Assembly (NCBI RefSeq): GCF_004027225.2
Contig: NC_044302.2
Coordinates: 75,579,253 to 75,643,252, forward strand
Reading direction: 5' to 3'
From: Strigops habroptila
Lineage: Eukaryota > Chordata > Aves > Psittaciformes > Psittacidae
DNA length: 64,000 nt
Shown piece after piece: positions 13,701 through 24,825 of this stretch; position 1 is the first letter of the stretch, and each line of letters opens with the position of its first letter. Under the pieces are notes generated by a model, which ran no database searches, had not been told where the DNA came from, and saw only the letters and a program-made list of their open reading frames with translations. A program made the position numbers and the translations under genes.

Positions 13701-14569
13701 GAGAAATGTTAACTTCATTCTAAAAGTTAAATTACTTTGATGAACGCTGACTTGACAGTCATTGTCGTAGTAGATTTTCCCAGCAGGCATAAAGACAGAC
13801 TGGGGGGTGCAGTCACCTCAAAATATTTGTTATTTTGTAGGAATAGTTTTTTTTTCTTCCCATATGGATGTTGTATGTGTAAAATCAGTGGGCTCCGGTA
13901 CTTGCTTCTAGGTCTAGAAGGTGGTATCTAATCCCTGCATTGCCCATGAGATGGGAGAGAAAATATCTAGGCCTAAATAATTTTCTCTTAACCAATGTGT
14001 TGGGGAAACAAAAAGTTTTCATATCATAACTAGTATCTTATTTAAACTAGGTTAACCAAACTGCTTCGAACCTCTTATCATAAAAATAGTTGTGTTTATG
14101 CTAATTCCTGTCAGTATAAGTTAAATTGAAAAGAACCTGATTCGAGCTGTGCTCAGGTGCAGCTCTTTAGACCAGTTCAGCTAACATACACCTTCTAACC
14201 CAGCACAGACCTTACCAGGATACCTGCAGGACACAATAAATATTTAATTGTATGAAAAATGTTTTACCTGCCTCAGAAGGCTGACAAGAATACAGGTGGT
14301 CAGCTGAGCACAAGCTGAGAGAAAACAGGTGAGTCAACCCCATACTGAAGTATTAGCTCATTATTCCATGATGCCCAGTCTTTGAAGGAATACATCTTTT
14401 ATAACCTAGGAGAATAAGGAGGAGGCTGCTTATGGAATTAAATGTTCTCAGCTTCTAATTAGAAGAGGAGTAATTGCAGTATCATTTATAGAGATCTGAA
14501 TAATTTATTTCATTTTCAGGACAGGTACATATGTGTGTATAATTTTCATTCATATGCCAACCAAAACAG
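10776..14569. other. Intergenic, with an inverted-repeat segment
   Basis: Mostly unique sequence. GC content rises around 13,090-13,720. Several short overlapping open frames occur without recognisable domains. The only clear structure is the 19-bp inverted repeat at 12877-13004. Confidence 0.5.
12877..13004. repeat. 128-bp segment bounded by perfect 19-bp inverted repeats
   Basis: CTGACAAAAGCCAGGAAAT at 12877-12895 is the exact reverse complement of 12986-13004, with a 90-nt spacer. The layout resembles a small non-autonomous DNA transposon (MITE), but I see no target-site duplication in the flanks. It could equally be a local inverted duplication. Confidence 0.75.
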
Positions 14570-14760
14570 GACCTTTTTCTGTTTTGTTTAGTTTTTGGTT
14601 TTGTGGGGGGTATTTTATGGCAGGTGGGTTGGGGGGTTTTTTTGTTTGTTTTGTTGGGGTTTTTTTCTACACATTTTCCTTAAAATCTAACCTTTTTTTT
14701 TAAAGGTCCATTTTGGCAACTTTCAAGCTGGGGGGGGCGGGGTGAGGGAGAGAAAGGGGG
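14570..14760. repeat. G/T-rich low-complexity tract with a G-quadruplex motif
   Basis: Alternating T-runs and G-runs (14578-14710). At 14730-14760 come four G-runs of at least three separated by loops of 1, 3 and 7 nt, which satisfies the usual G-quadruplex rule on the plus strand. Confidence 0.8.
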
Positions 14761-15030
14761 AAAATAAATAAAATATTAAGCCTTGAAAGTGACAAAATGG
14801 AAAATTTGAGATTTTTTAAAATTTTGCTTCCGTTTTGTTTGGTTGGGCTTTTTTCTCCCTACAAAACCCAGTATTCTTTAAACCAATGCAAACTTATGAC
14901 TTCTTCAGCTGTCATTTACCCATTTCATTGGTGCTTTTCAGCAAAAATAAAGAAATAAATACAGCAATGATTCGTTCAGAAAACCACTAAAACACCATAA
15001 CTGTTTGCTCATGGCCTGGAGCTTTTTTCC

Positions 15031-15081
15031 TTTTTTTTTTTTTTTTTTTTTGGTGGTTGTTGTTGTTGTTGTTGTTGTTGT
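15031..15081 (+). repeat. Poly-T followed by (GTT)n microsatellite
   Basis: 21 consecutive T (15031-15051), then GG and about eight GTT units. The strand-reversed form (AAC)n after an A-run is a common product of retroposon tails, but no body is recognised next to it. Confidence 0.9.
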
Positions 15082-15259
15082 TTGGTTGGTTTTTGGTTTT
15101 GTTCTTTTTCTATTATTTTAGGTAGGAAAAACAAAGACCTCTCTGCTTTAGGCTCAAAGTCTAAATTAGAGACAAATATCATCTAAGCGCACACTACATC
15201 AAAGCTGAGACTTCAATTAATTCCAGAGTTATTTATTTAAATACAAGTTTCTCATCGGC

Positions 15260-16090
15260 AAACTACTACTTGAAGGGCCCCAAGAGGAACATGGAGGCAA
15301 TGAGGGGAATTCCATTATTCCCACCCTCCAGCCTCCTCTCCTGGGCACAGGACCAACACCGAGAAAATAAAACAGTCACCAAATATAGCACAATGGGCTT
15401 TTCCTCCTTAATTACCTTTAAAATTCCCAGCCGAGCACAGAGACCCCACACAGGTTTTCTATGCTATGCATTAGCACCGGTTCAGCTGAGTGATGAACCT
15501 CGGAAAATAAAAGCTTCATAATGGAGCTGCTGACACAGCAAAGAGCAGCCCCGCACAACGAAATGGTTTCAGAGCGGCCGATTCACTCCATCATTTTGAG
15601 GAGAGGCGTTTCTCCCTTTGAAAGCCTGCCTTCTGTGTTGCTCACACTCCTACGGGCTGCTCCCTGCCAGACTGTTTGCTATTCTTTGGAGGCTTCTGCT
15701 GCTTCCTACATCAGATGGAATTTACCTTCATGTAATTATTTGTTCTGGGAGCTTTGATCTCCACTTCCCTTGTAACTGCAGTGTAGTCACACTTTGAACT
15801 ACAAGAAAGTACCAATTTAAGGCTCTTGCTGCAAACATCATAATGGTTAATCCTAACAAAAAGGTGTTAATTGGTCTCCTGGTGATTCTAAGCCGCAGTC
15901 ACAATAGGTTCCTGTATTTGTTTACCACCGCTGTGTTTCCTCCTCATCCCAGTAAAAGTGCATTAGATCTGATAACCTTTTAGGCAGGCTTCTCGGATTT
16001 CAGCTCACATTACGATTTAGGGCAAAACTAAATATCTATCAGTGAGCGGTTCTGGCCCTACCCGGTGTGATTACAGACTGCCAGCTTCAC
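15260..16090. promoter_or_regulatory. Candidate conserved developmental enhancer
   Basis: Unique, repeat-free sequence dense in homeodomain-type sites: TAATTA at 15409-15414 and 15733-15738, TAATGG at 15841-15846 joined to the OTX-type TAATCC at 15848-15853, and TTAATTGG at 15867-15874. Motif density is only suggestive. Function is inferred from composition and from its place in the ENC1-flanking desert. Confidence 0.3.
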
Positions 16091-19069
16091 AAGGAGCCTT
16101 CTGAGACTGTACTCATGGGTAAGAAGTAAAAATTTAGATGATTCCAAACCTCTTTTTGAAGCACAATAGAGCCTCTGTACGAGATGAAAGCTGTTTCTTC
16201 ATGTAATACACTCACTCAAACCTTTGGCTCTGACAGAGATTTCATAGAGCTGGGGAGGAGCATTATTCTGTTTCATTTTGGATCCATCTCCCACTACGCA
16301 GTCCAAGAAATTCAAGCTGAAGAAAATGCTTAAGCTTAAATAGCTCAAACTAATGAAAATGGCTCATCATGCTGGACTGCACTGCTGGGTTTTCAAGAGA
16401 TTCCTTGTTGTTGAATGGGTTGTTTTTATAACAAAGTGCTGACAGAAAACACCTTCCCAGCAGAAAACCAAACTACAGTCCCTATTCCTCCAGGTGGGAC
16501 CATGTATTTTATTTGTCTACATGGAACATGGTGTGCTCTTAAGCACTCAGTGTGCAAACATGTCCATGGTACTATCCAATTGAAAATTAGGCTTATTTGC
16601 TTTTTGTCTTTCTTACACAAACAGCGTTCTTACTTTTAACACAAACATTGAATTCTGGTCACAGTCAGACACATCATATCCTTCTCTCCATAAAAAAGGG
16701 GTGACATATCTGAGTATTTGAGTGAAGACACTGGAACCGATTTTGTCAGGCCCTCGGGCTGTTTCTCAGTGCAATGACAAAAGGACCAGACAGCACTGTA
16801 ATTTCGGTGCTCAGCTTGCTTATTCCTGGAGTGCAGCAGAGACGGCTGTTCGACAAAAGATTGCTTAAAAGGTAAACATGGAAATGGCTCAGGACACCGC
16901 CATCCCACCTTGCTCTTCCGACTTCCTAGGGACATCTCAGCAGCCTCAATGACAAGCGAACTGCCAGCTCTCCCTCCCACTTTTCCGTTCACCTTTCTCA
17001 CAGGCAGTTGGAACATTTTTGTTTACTTCTGCTAGGCCAGCCCTTCCTACTGACCAGCTCTCCTGAGGAGAGTTTTCCTGTTGTCCTCTTCCTGTGATTA
17101 GAGCACTTCAGAGTCAAACACTTCAGAAGTCCCGCTGAAAACACCAGGAGAGCCCTGGCTGACTGAGAACAACTCTTGAACCCTGACTGAACTCCCAATT
17201 TCTCCCAAGCTGTCGATTTACTGCAGCACGACCACTGTCAAGGTACATCGCTGCAAAGAGCGCTCTTGAAGACCCACACAGCGTCCCTGCAGAGTGCTTG
17301 TCCTCTCTTCCAGGCCCATGTGGAGGGGGATCTCTCCCCAAGATTAGCCCTTCTTCCCCCAGCCAAGCACTGCCCTTCCACTCTCTCCCCTAGAGAAACA
17401 AGATAGATCTGTGTTCCCCAAATTATGTCTGTAGATGATCCGTGTTACACAATGCCTCGCTGGTGCTCTCCTGCATGCACAATACCTCTAAGCCTGTTCA
17501 TGAGCAGAAAAACCGTATCATCATGGCCTACTTCAAACTGCCCTGTAAACACAAGTATTCAGAAAGGGAATGTTGGTTATGAGAGAGGAAGCAGTGTCCA
17601 GCAAGCTCGGTGGGAATAGGGTGACCTACGCACAGAATCCAGACTGGGGGAAAGGCAACACTTCTTGCTCAGCTGCAAGCAAGGAGCTCTCTCCCATAGT
17701 GCTCTACATACCTAACCCATGAGCACTTAGTGATGCTCTTCTGTCAGTAAAGGCTTTACCTAGTTGCTACACACATGCACACACGCTCAGTTGCAAGCCT
17801 CTGTCGGAAGGTTATAGCAAGATGGCAACCCTGAAATGAAAACACCACTATGAGGTTTTATGTTGGAAAAACATTTGTTTTTCTTTTTCACGTTTGTTTT
17901 GCATGACTTCGTACAATCTTCTGAACACAAGCCAGACCTTTGGCAGCTGCAAGCCATGGTCTGAGGCGCTGATAAATTTATTTTGCAAAATATCTGCAGT
18001 ATTCTCATTTCATCACAATACCTCCTGTGAGCAAGGGGAAGGGGCAAAGAGCTGTCTGATTTCCCAGCAATGTTATAATTTAGAGCCTATGCATGTCACC
18101 TCTGGCGAAGCTGACAGTCACTTTGAAAATGTTTTTTGTTCTCACAGTTAAAACTTGAATCTGTGCCTTCTGTTTCTGGCTCCTACAGGCTGCTTGCGTT
18201 TTTTTGTGCTTTGTTTTGTTTTGGTTTTTTACTGTCATTAGATAACTAGACATTACATGCAATTTTGTTATGTGACAGTTGTTAAGTTTTTTGTTTCGGG
18301 GTTGGGTTTTGGGGTTTGGTGTTTTTTTGGTGTTATTTCTTCTCATTGGCTTTGAAATGAAAAAGCTTTTAGAAAAAACTATGCAATATCATCCCCATTC
18401 TCCTGTTCCCAGGATATTTACAGCCCTACCTTCCTAGGAAAACAAAGGGGTTTACAACAGTAACTTGATACAATAAATCTAATCATAATCATAAATCACA
18501 CTTTAAAGTTGCATTTCAGGATTATGGAGGTTTAACAATGAGTCTGTGTGTTAAAAAAGAGTAAAAGTCTTGCTGTGACAGATGACAAGCCAAAGTTTAA
18601 CACCTTTGATTTGAAAGTGCAGTTTTTAGCTGCGAGAACAGGTCCCTACTGTATCTTACATAAACATCCCCTTGCAAGTTAAGTGTCTGCAGAAAGTCAA
18701 TCATAGCATTTTTTTCTCACCTGGGCACTCCACGGTACGTGCTTGAAGCTCACAGCTCGTATTACAGCATGAACGTGCAAGGAGGGGAATTAAAATTATG
18801 TGATTACCTGGAGCCGTGTGGAAGTGACTGGGACAAGTTTTCTCCTGTTATAACTCTGCCAAAGTCAAAGTCAGCAGAGAATTTCAATCAATCATGTCTG
18901 GGTCTTGGGACCAAGGGGTTTTCTTTGCTGAAAAACAGAGCTTCTAATAACAATGTTCCATGCTCAGCTTCTTTGCTTGATTTACCCTACTTGATAAAAA
19001 ATAATCCAAGGGAATCACGTACTTTGTGGCTGCCTGTAGCATAAAGAACTTCAGTAGGTTTATCCTCCA
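16091..19069. other. Intergenic, nothing firm recognised
   Basis: Unique sequence with a T/G-rich low-complexity stretch at about 18190-18335, where G-runs alternate with T-runs in a telomere-like T2-4G3-4 pattern. No coding region is recognised. Confidence 0.5.
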
Positions 19070-19079
19070 CACAAAGGTA

Positions 19080-19142
19080 GGAATGTGAGGCAGGAAACTA
19101 AGGCTCAGAGAGAGTAAACAATAGTTTAGTGTCACTCACAAA
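19080..19142 (-). mobile_element. Ancient MIR-type SINE fragment, reverse orientation
   Basis: GAGGCAGGAAACTAAGGCTCAGAGAGAG, continuing to GTCACTCACA, follows the reverse complement of the MIR core (GAGGAAACTGAGGCTCAGAGAGG ... GGTCACACAGC). It is diverged, and a middle part matches poorly. Confidence 0.6.
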
Positions 19143-20039
19143 GGTTGTGGGAAAACAACCCATGTGTGGGGTCTGTTCCTCATCAAACGCACACTTGAAT
19201 CAGACCCTATCCTCACCCTTCCTTGCAGGACTTCCAGTCTTAACCAGCACTGATGCTTCTTTGAATAAAAAACACTTTTTCTAACCTTAGTTTTAATTAC
19301 AGGTGTCTCATATTCAAAGCCAATCTGGAGCAAAACTCTGATCAAAGTCAGCAGTAAACAGGGACATAAGCAGTTACAATGGCAGTTGCATTCAAATTCC
19401 TTGCAGTGTTGTTACACTACGTGTCACCTAAACACTGCAGCGACAGGCATAGCAGATATCTCAGGAAATTACTCCTCTGATCTTCTAGTTGCTGTTCAAT
19501 TCCTCAGCAGAAGAAGCAACTCTGTTTCTCAAGCCATGCTTCCTCAAAAAGTACTAACCTAACTAAAATTACAAAATATTAACAAATAATCATCCAGTGT
19601 TCATGTTTTCAGGGAGATATGCACAGAAATCTCTAACATTTGCTATAGAAAATCTGTAAGGACAGGCTCTCTCCTTTTAAGTGTCCTGGTACTTCCAGCT
19701 GCCAGCGTGGGAATTCAGTATTTCTGATATAGCACAAATGAAAAGGATGGAGATGTAAATTTACTATAATTTACACCATTATGGTAAATTAAAACAAATC
19801 TTTGAAATTAAATTATAATTAGATTAGTTCTGACCGGCATACTTTATCCATTCTCTGTGGCTTGTGCTGTGGCTATTAGTCTGCATACTGTTATTTCAAA
19901 ATAAGGAAAGAAACCCTACTTTACTCTAGAGGCAGCATCCAGTGCAAGGCAGGATATAGTCAGTGTGGACAATGCTTGAAGAATCCCCAAATCAAGGTAA
20001 GGAGTAGGCCACAAAGAGCCTTATTTCCCAACATATGAT

Positions 20040-20430
20040 TCTTTCCATAATACATGCTTTTCCCTCCATACCTCCTACATTCCACAATGTTCTCATATCC
20101 TTCAGAACCACCTCACAATCTTTATATACACATCTTGCCCATGACCCTTTCGACTGTGTTGCAATGTCCTTCATCTACTGAATGTTCCTACACAATACCA
20201 TAGATCTCAAATATAGGTCACACTCAGACTGCAGTCAACCTACATCTCCACTGCAGCACCCCAGGGTCCCCCAACTTCCCTACCTAGACCACACCATAAC
20301 CTCCTCAGTTCCTCCCCACATCCCCTGCCTCCTGCAGCGACAGCTTCAGCTATCCCTCTCTATCCTGTGCACAGCTATCCTCTGCTCCCTACAGCATCTT
20401 CAAGATCCTTCCCCACTATCCATTTACAAT
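20040..20430 (+). other. Strand-asymmetric pyrimidine-rich block
   Basis: About 390 bp with a strong excess of C and T on plus, rich in CCT/CCA/CACC runs, followed by more balanced GC-richer sequence to about 20,780. Overlapping frames on both strands (115 and 127 codons) have no domain. It may be a decayed repeat or an exon of a non-coding RNA; I cannot tell which. Confidence 0.35.
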
Positions 20431-20780
20431 CCCAACTGCAGCCGCACAATGTTTGCCAAGGAGCAGCATATATGCACCATGGCTGGTGCGGAGCCACACA
20501 GGCACCAGCTGGTATGCATGTGGCAATAGGCCCGACCACCCAGGAATTTGGGAATGGGAACAAGGTGTGCACCAACAAGCTTGCCAGCTGCTGACTCTCA
20601 GGCAGCCGGTGTGACACGCTGCCTATCAGATACCTGGCAGGTTCAACAAATGGCTTCAGGGATGGCATCTGGCCCCCAGGCCTCTGCTGCTCCCACTGCG
20701 TCCTGCTCAGTGAGCTTTGCCAGCCATTTGCATGAAAGTAGGATCGGATCCCAAACAACAGAATGGGCGCCAGTCTCCCT

Positions 20781-22244
20781 CTCCCATGATGTTACGTCCC
20801 CATAAAATCCTTATAACCTGACTGCAGCCTTATAACCACACTTCCTGCTCTTCTCCGGTGCTCTTGCTCTTGGAAGATCTCCCATGCACAGCCACAGAGC
20901 ACCTTCTTCATTCTCTCTGGAGAAGTCTTCCTTGTCAAGATGCAAACAAAAACATCAACCCACGGATTAGGATGTGGAGAGGCTGCATGCCCTGTCTCTC
21001 CTTCTGAGTGTGCTTCCACAAGATCTCTGTTGTGCTCATTAGTTCATCTATATGCCTCTGCTGGCTAACATCCTTTTTGAGGACAGGGACTGCCTTTTCA
21101 TCCTGTTCCTGGAGAGCATCAAACACAGCGAGATTCTGATCTCCTTCTCTGGATCACAGTCATCAAAATAGTTTAGTTAACAATCCAACAAAGTCTTACC
21201 AGACGTACAGTTTACAAACATATGAGTGCCTGGAACTAGAAAGGAGAGGCTTTGCCATCATACGCTCCACTGGCAATCTGTGTGTTTACTCTTCCTTTGA
21301 GTGAATTGCTTACAGGGAAGAAAGGCCATTGAGTGACAATGGGAATGAGCCCATTTCCAACTGTTGACAAAAAGTCTTGATTCAAAACTTCCCGTCTCGC
21401 AGAGGTGAATTCATGCTGCGTTTGCCAAAATCAGGTGGCCTTTTTATTTCCTGTTATCATCTTCCGCACTTCGAAGTCCCCAGTCTGCAGGCACATTCCA
21501 GAGGGGATATTGAATATTTTATTGACAGGCAAGTTCTGAATAACTGGTTCCCACAGTCACTATCTGCAAAAGTCTTCCCCTCAGGGCTCACGCAAGGGGG
21601 GAGCATGTGCCTTCCTACACCGTCCCTGCTGAGAACAATGCCGGGGAAACCCACCACTTCTAGGGAGGCTCATAAATCTCACTGACGATCCCAGACAGCT
21701 TTGCTTGCCTTGAAGAAGGAACAAATATGCGTGCTTGAGATGAGCATTCCTAACTCATTATCAGTCCTTTAGAAAGGTGCCAGCTGCATTATCTAAAAAT
21801 AGCTCAGGTACCCATGAGGAAAAAGTAACCTGCCAAACTCTGAGTAAGCTGGAGAGGCTATTGCCCAATATGCCTCTACGGCTAGTCTGAGAGGAGAGCA
21901 CTCTCACACCTCAAAGGTTTGCATATGAACTCTCTGAAGAGGAGGCATTTGAAGTGAATACATTAGGGTAAATACTTTGCTATGGGGATAGCCATCAATG
22001 AACAGTTCTCTTTAAACCTTTCATCTTCAAGGCTCTCTTTGGCCTGTCACATGTGCATTGGGTCTGCATCTTACTGTGAAAATATTTCAGGATCATGATG
22101 GTCTTCAGTACAGTCCCTGTCCTACAGCAAGTCCCATTTGGACTAGTTAATGCTGCCTGATTGACCACAACAGCTCTCTTATCCCCTCATGCCAATTCAC
22201 TGACTCCTTTCAGTCCTTCTGCTGTGACTCTCTGTATAGGCAAG
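20781..22244. other. Intergenic, nothing firm recognised
   Basis: Unique sequence with no gene or transposon that I can name. The last five bases (GCAAG, 22240-22244) are the left target duplication of the adjoining LTR. Confidence 0.5.
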
Positions 22245-22816
22245 TGTCGTGGTTTGAGCCCAGCCGGTAACTCAGAACCACACAGCCGCTCGCTCACTCC
22301 CCCCCTCCCCTTCTTCCTCCCCCCGCTCCCGGAGGGATGGGGAGGAGAATGGGAAGAATGTAACTCCCACGGGTTGAGATAAGAGCAGTCCCGCAACTAA
22401 GGTATAACACAAAACCACTACTACTACCACCAATGATAATAACAATTAGTGAAATAACAAGGGGAGAGGATACAATTGCTCACCACCCGCCGACCGATAC
22501 CCAGCCCGACCCGAGCAGTGATCCAGGCCTTCCGGGTAACTCCCCCCGGTTTATATACTGGGCATGACGTGCTGTGGTATGGAATACCCCTTTGGCTAGT
22601 TTGGGTCAGGTGTCCTGTCTCTGCTTCCTCCCGGCTTCCCCTCCTCCCTGGCAAAGCATGAGACTGAGAAAGTCCTTGGTTGGAATAAACATTACTTAGC
22701 AACAACTAAAAACATCGGTGTTATCAGCGTTGTTCCCAGGCTGAAAGTTAAAAAACACAGCACTGCACCAGCTACTAAGCAGGAGAAAAATGACTGCTAT
22801 AGCTGAACCCAGGACA
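22245..22816 (-). mobile_element. Solo LTR of an endogenous retrovirus (ERVL-like), complete
   Basis: It starts TGTCGTGGTTTGAGCCC, ends CCAGGACA, and is flanked by perfect 5-bp duplications GCAAG (22240-22244 and 22817-22821). On the minus strand it carries a TATA box, GTATATAAACC (22557-22547 region), and a U5-like CTTATCTCAACCC near its end, which sets its orientation. A 5-bp duplication fits ERVL- or gammaretrovirus-like integrases better than the 6 bp typical of ERVK. It has no internal genes, so it is the product of LTR-LTR recombination. It is younger than the copy at 1164-1710. Confidence 0.92.
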
Positions 22817-24700
22817 GCAAGACACCAGACATGGTTTTCTAGTGAACCAGATTTCTCCCAAGTACTCCTTTTTTCCTTTTTTCACACAACTCCCAAGGCC
22901 TAGATATGCCAAGAATGCCAAGCAAACAGATCACTAGTCAGCATTCTGCCTTGCTATCTTTTCCAAGTCCATATGCAACTTGCTTAATTTCTGTTGTCCA
23001 TTCAAAATGACTCTCTTGTATACTGCACACTTCTTGGACAAAGCTGTCTTTTTCATGGCTCATGCAGTCACGTACACATGGGAATGGCTGTATTAACAAT
23101 CCCGAAGGATGTAGTTCATAGCACATTTTCTTCTTGGCAAAATTGGTTTAGCAGTTCTCATTCACCCTTCCTAAGAGCTGCCCATTTCTCTGCTATGCCA
23201 CAGCCTTGTGTGCCATCACTCGTACCATGCATGCCTGTCTGCAACCTGGTTTATAGCGTGTCCCATGAGCACTTCTATCAGCACCACTGAAAGGGTGGTG
23301 GCTGCAGAGGAGGGTGGGAAAGAATGACTGAATGAAAGGCTGAGGAGGAAGAGAAGTTTTCTCGAGCTGGCTTAGTTGCTGAAGAAAACAAATGGAACAG
23401 CATCCTCAATGGGAAAGATTTTTCTTATCTGCCCTCCAGACGATTATCGCCCCTCCCATATCCACAACATGAGCCAGCATAGCTACACAAACATGTAGGA
23501 GATCGCAGAATAATCGGTATAACTACTGGTAGAGGCCTCAGATCAGATTAGTTCTTAGGAAATCTGTTTGGTAAGAGGGAAGATTATACAGCTTTTTCCA
23601 GACTACTATTGCCAAACATAATTTGAACACTGACTTTTTGAGACAAAGGGCTTTTACATCTACCTTCAAGCTGTACTATAAAGTCACAGATAGGTGATAC
23701 ATCAGCTGTGTTCTGTATGAAGAAATCACACCAACACAACAAAACCTACTCAGGTACTATCATCAGATTAATTCAGAATTGGCTAATGGCAACCTAAACC
23801 AGGTTGAAAATCAGGTACAGTGCCTCTGACCAGAACCCTTGCATGTTCCTCAGCCCACCAGAATAGCAGGTCTTACTCAGCCAAAGCCATGAAACCCCAC
23901 ATAAAGTATTTGAATATGCAGTTTGCATACATAGGCTGTGCAATACACCCAGAAGGCATTGGGCCTCAAGCGGATGTGTTAGGCAGTGCATTTGGGAATG
24001 CACAGAAATCCCACCTCCTAAATACATTGGATTTACTATGTTTGAATTAACCAACCCTGCAGAGCATGTCCAATACTGACAGCAGTCTCAGGTGTCACTC
24101 CCCTGCCCAGGACTATGGCACAGAAAAATGAAAGTCCCATATAAGTGCTTCTGCCCCAGCTTCCCCTCAGCCCTCTCCTATATACAACAGTCGTGTCCAC
24201 TGCTAAAGAAAACAGAGCTGAAACCCTGTTCAACTTAAGTGCAACTATACAATGTGCTGCCCCTATTTGACCACATCCATTCATTCTCCTAGTCCTGGGC
24301 ATGATACTCGGGTTGTCTCCAGGTAGCTTCATGTTTTCTAGGAGAGCAAAAGGTGCAAGTTAAGAACGTGGGCCAGCAAGGGACTCTGGGGGTTGAAGAG
24401 TCTGTATGAATTAATTGTGCTTTGTAAGTACTGTGTAAATACTCTTGATCTGATTATCAGAGAAAGCAAAACATATATGAAGAGAATTCTTTAGACAGAA
24501 ACGGCATAAAAGAAGAGCTAAGTGGCAAAACTCCTACTGATTCTAATGAAGCCCAGATGCAACCCGGTCTTCAAAACCAGTTTGTTCTTCTTTAGACTCT
24601 GTTTTGAACAAACCAAACAAAAAAAAAACCCCTCCACTATGTAAAACATGCACAATTAGACTCCTCTATCGTGGCAGGAATTGATGGCAACATTCCAGCC
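22817..24700. other. Intergenic, nothing firm recognised
   Basis: Unique sequence. The first five bases are the right LTR target duplication. Short open frames (up to 98 codons) show no domain. Confidence 0.5.
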
Positions 24701-24825
24701 GATTTCTTTGACATCAAAAGGAGCTGAGATAGCTCAGTGATATAAATGCCAGAGCACAATTGTTACTAACCTTTGGCTCTCAATTAGCCCTTTGTAGAAC
24801 CAAGATTATTAGGGATTAATGTGTG
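24701..24825 (+). promoter_or_regulatory. Candidate enhancer overlapping an old tRNA-SINE-like segment
   Basis: GAGATAGCTCAGTGA at 24726-24740 matches a Pol III box A in the form seen in sauropsid tRNA-derived SINEs, and the following 45 nt loosely follow the rest of a tRNA-like head. The same 125 bp hold paired TCF/LEF-like sites (CTTTG at 24706-24710 and CAAAAG at 24715-24720), a SOX-like palindrome ACAATTGT (24756-24763), a CAATTAG homeodomain site (24781-24787) and GGATTAAT (24813-24820). Both readings are inference from motifs. Confidence 0.3.

Noticed and set aside
1164..22816. A single provirus with LTRs at 1164-1710 and 22245-22816
   Set aside because: The two LTRs differ strongly in age and each has its own flanking duplication. 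The 20.5 kb between them has no gag, pol or env-like frames, and the interval is too long for a provirus.
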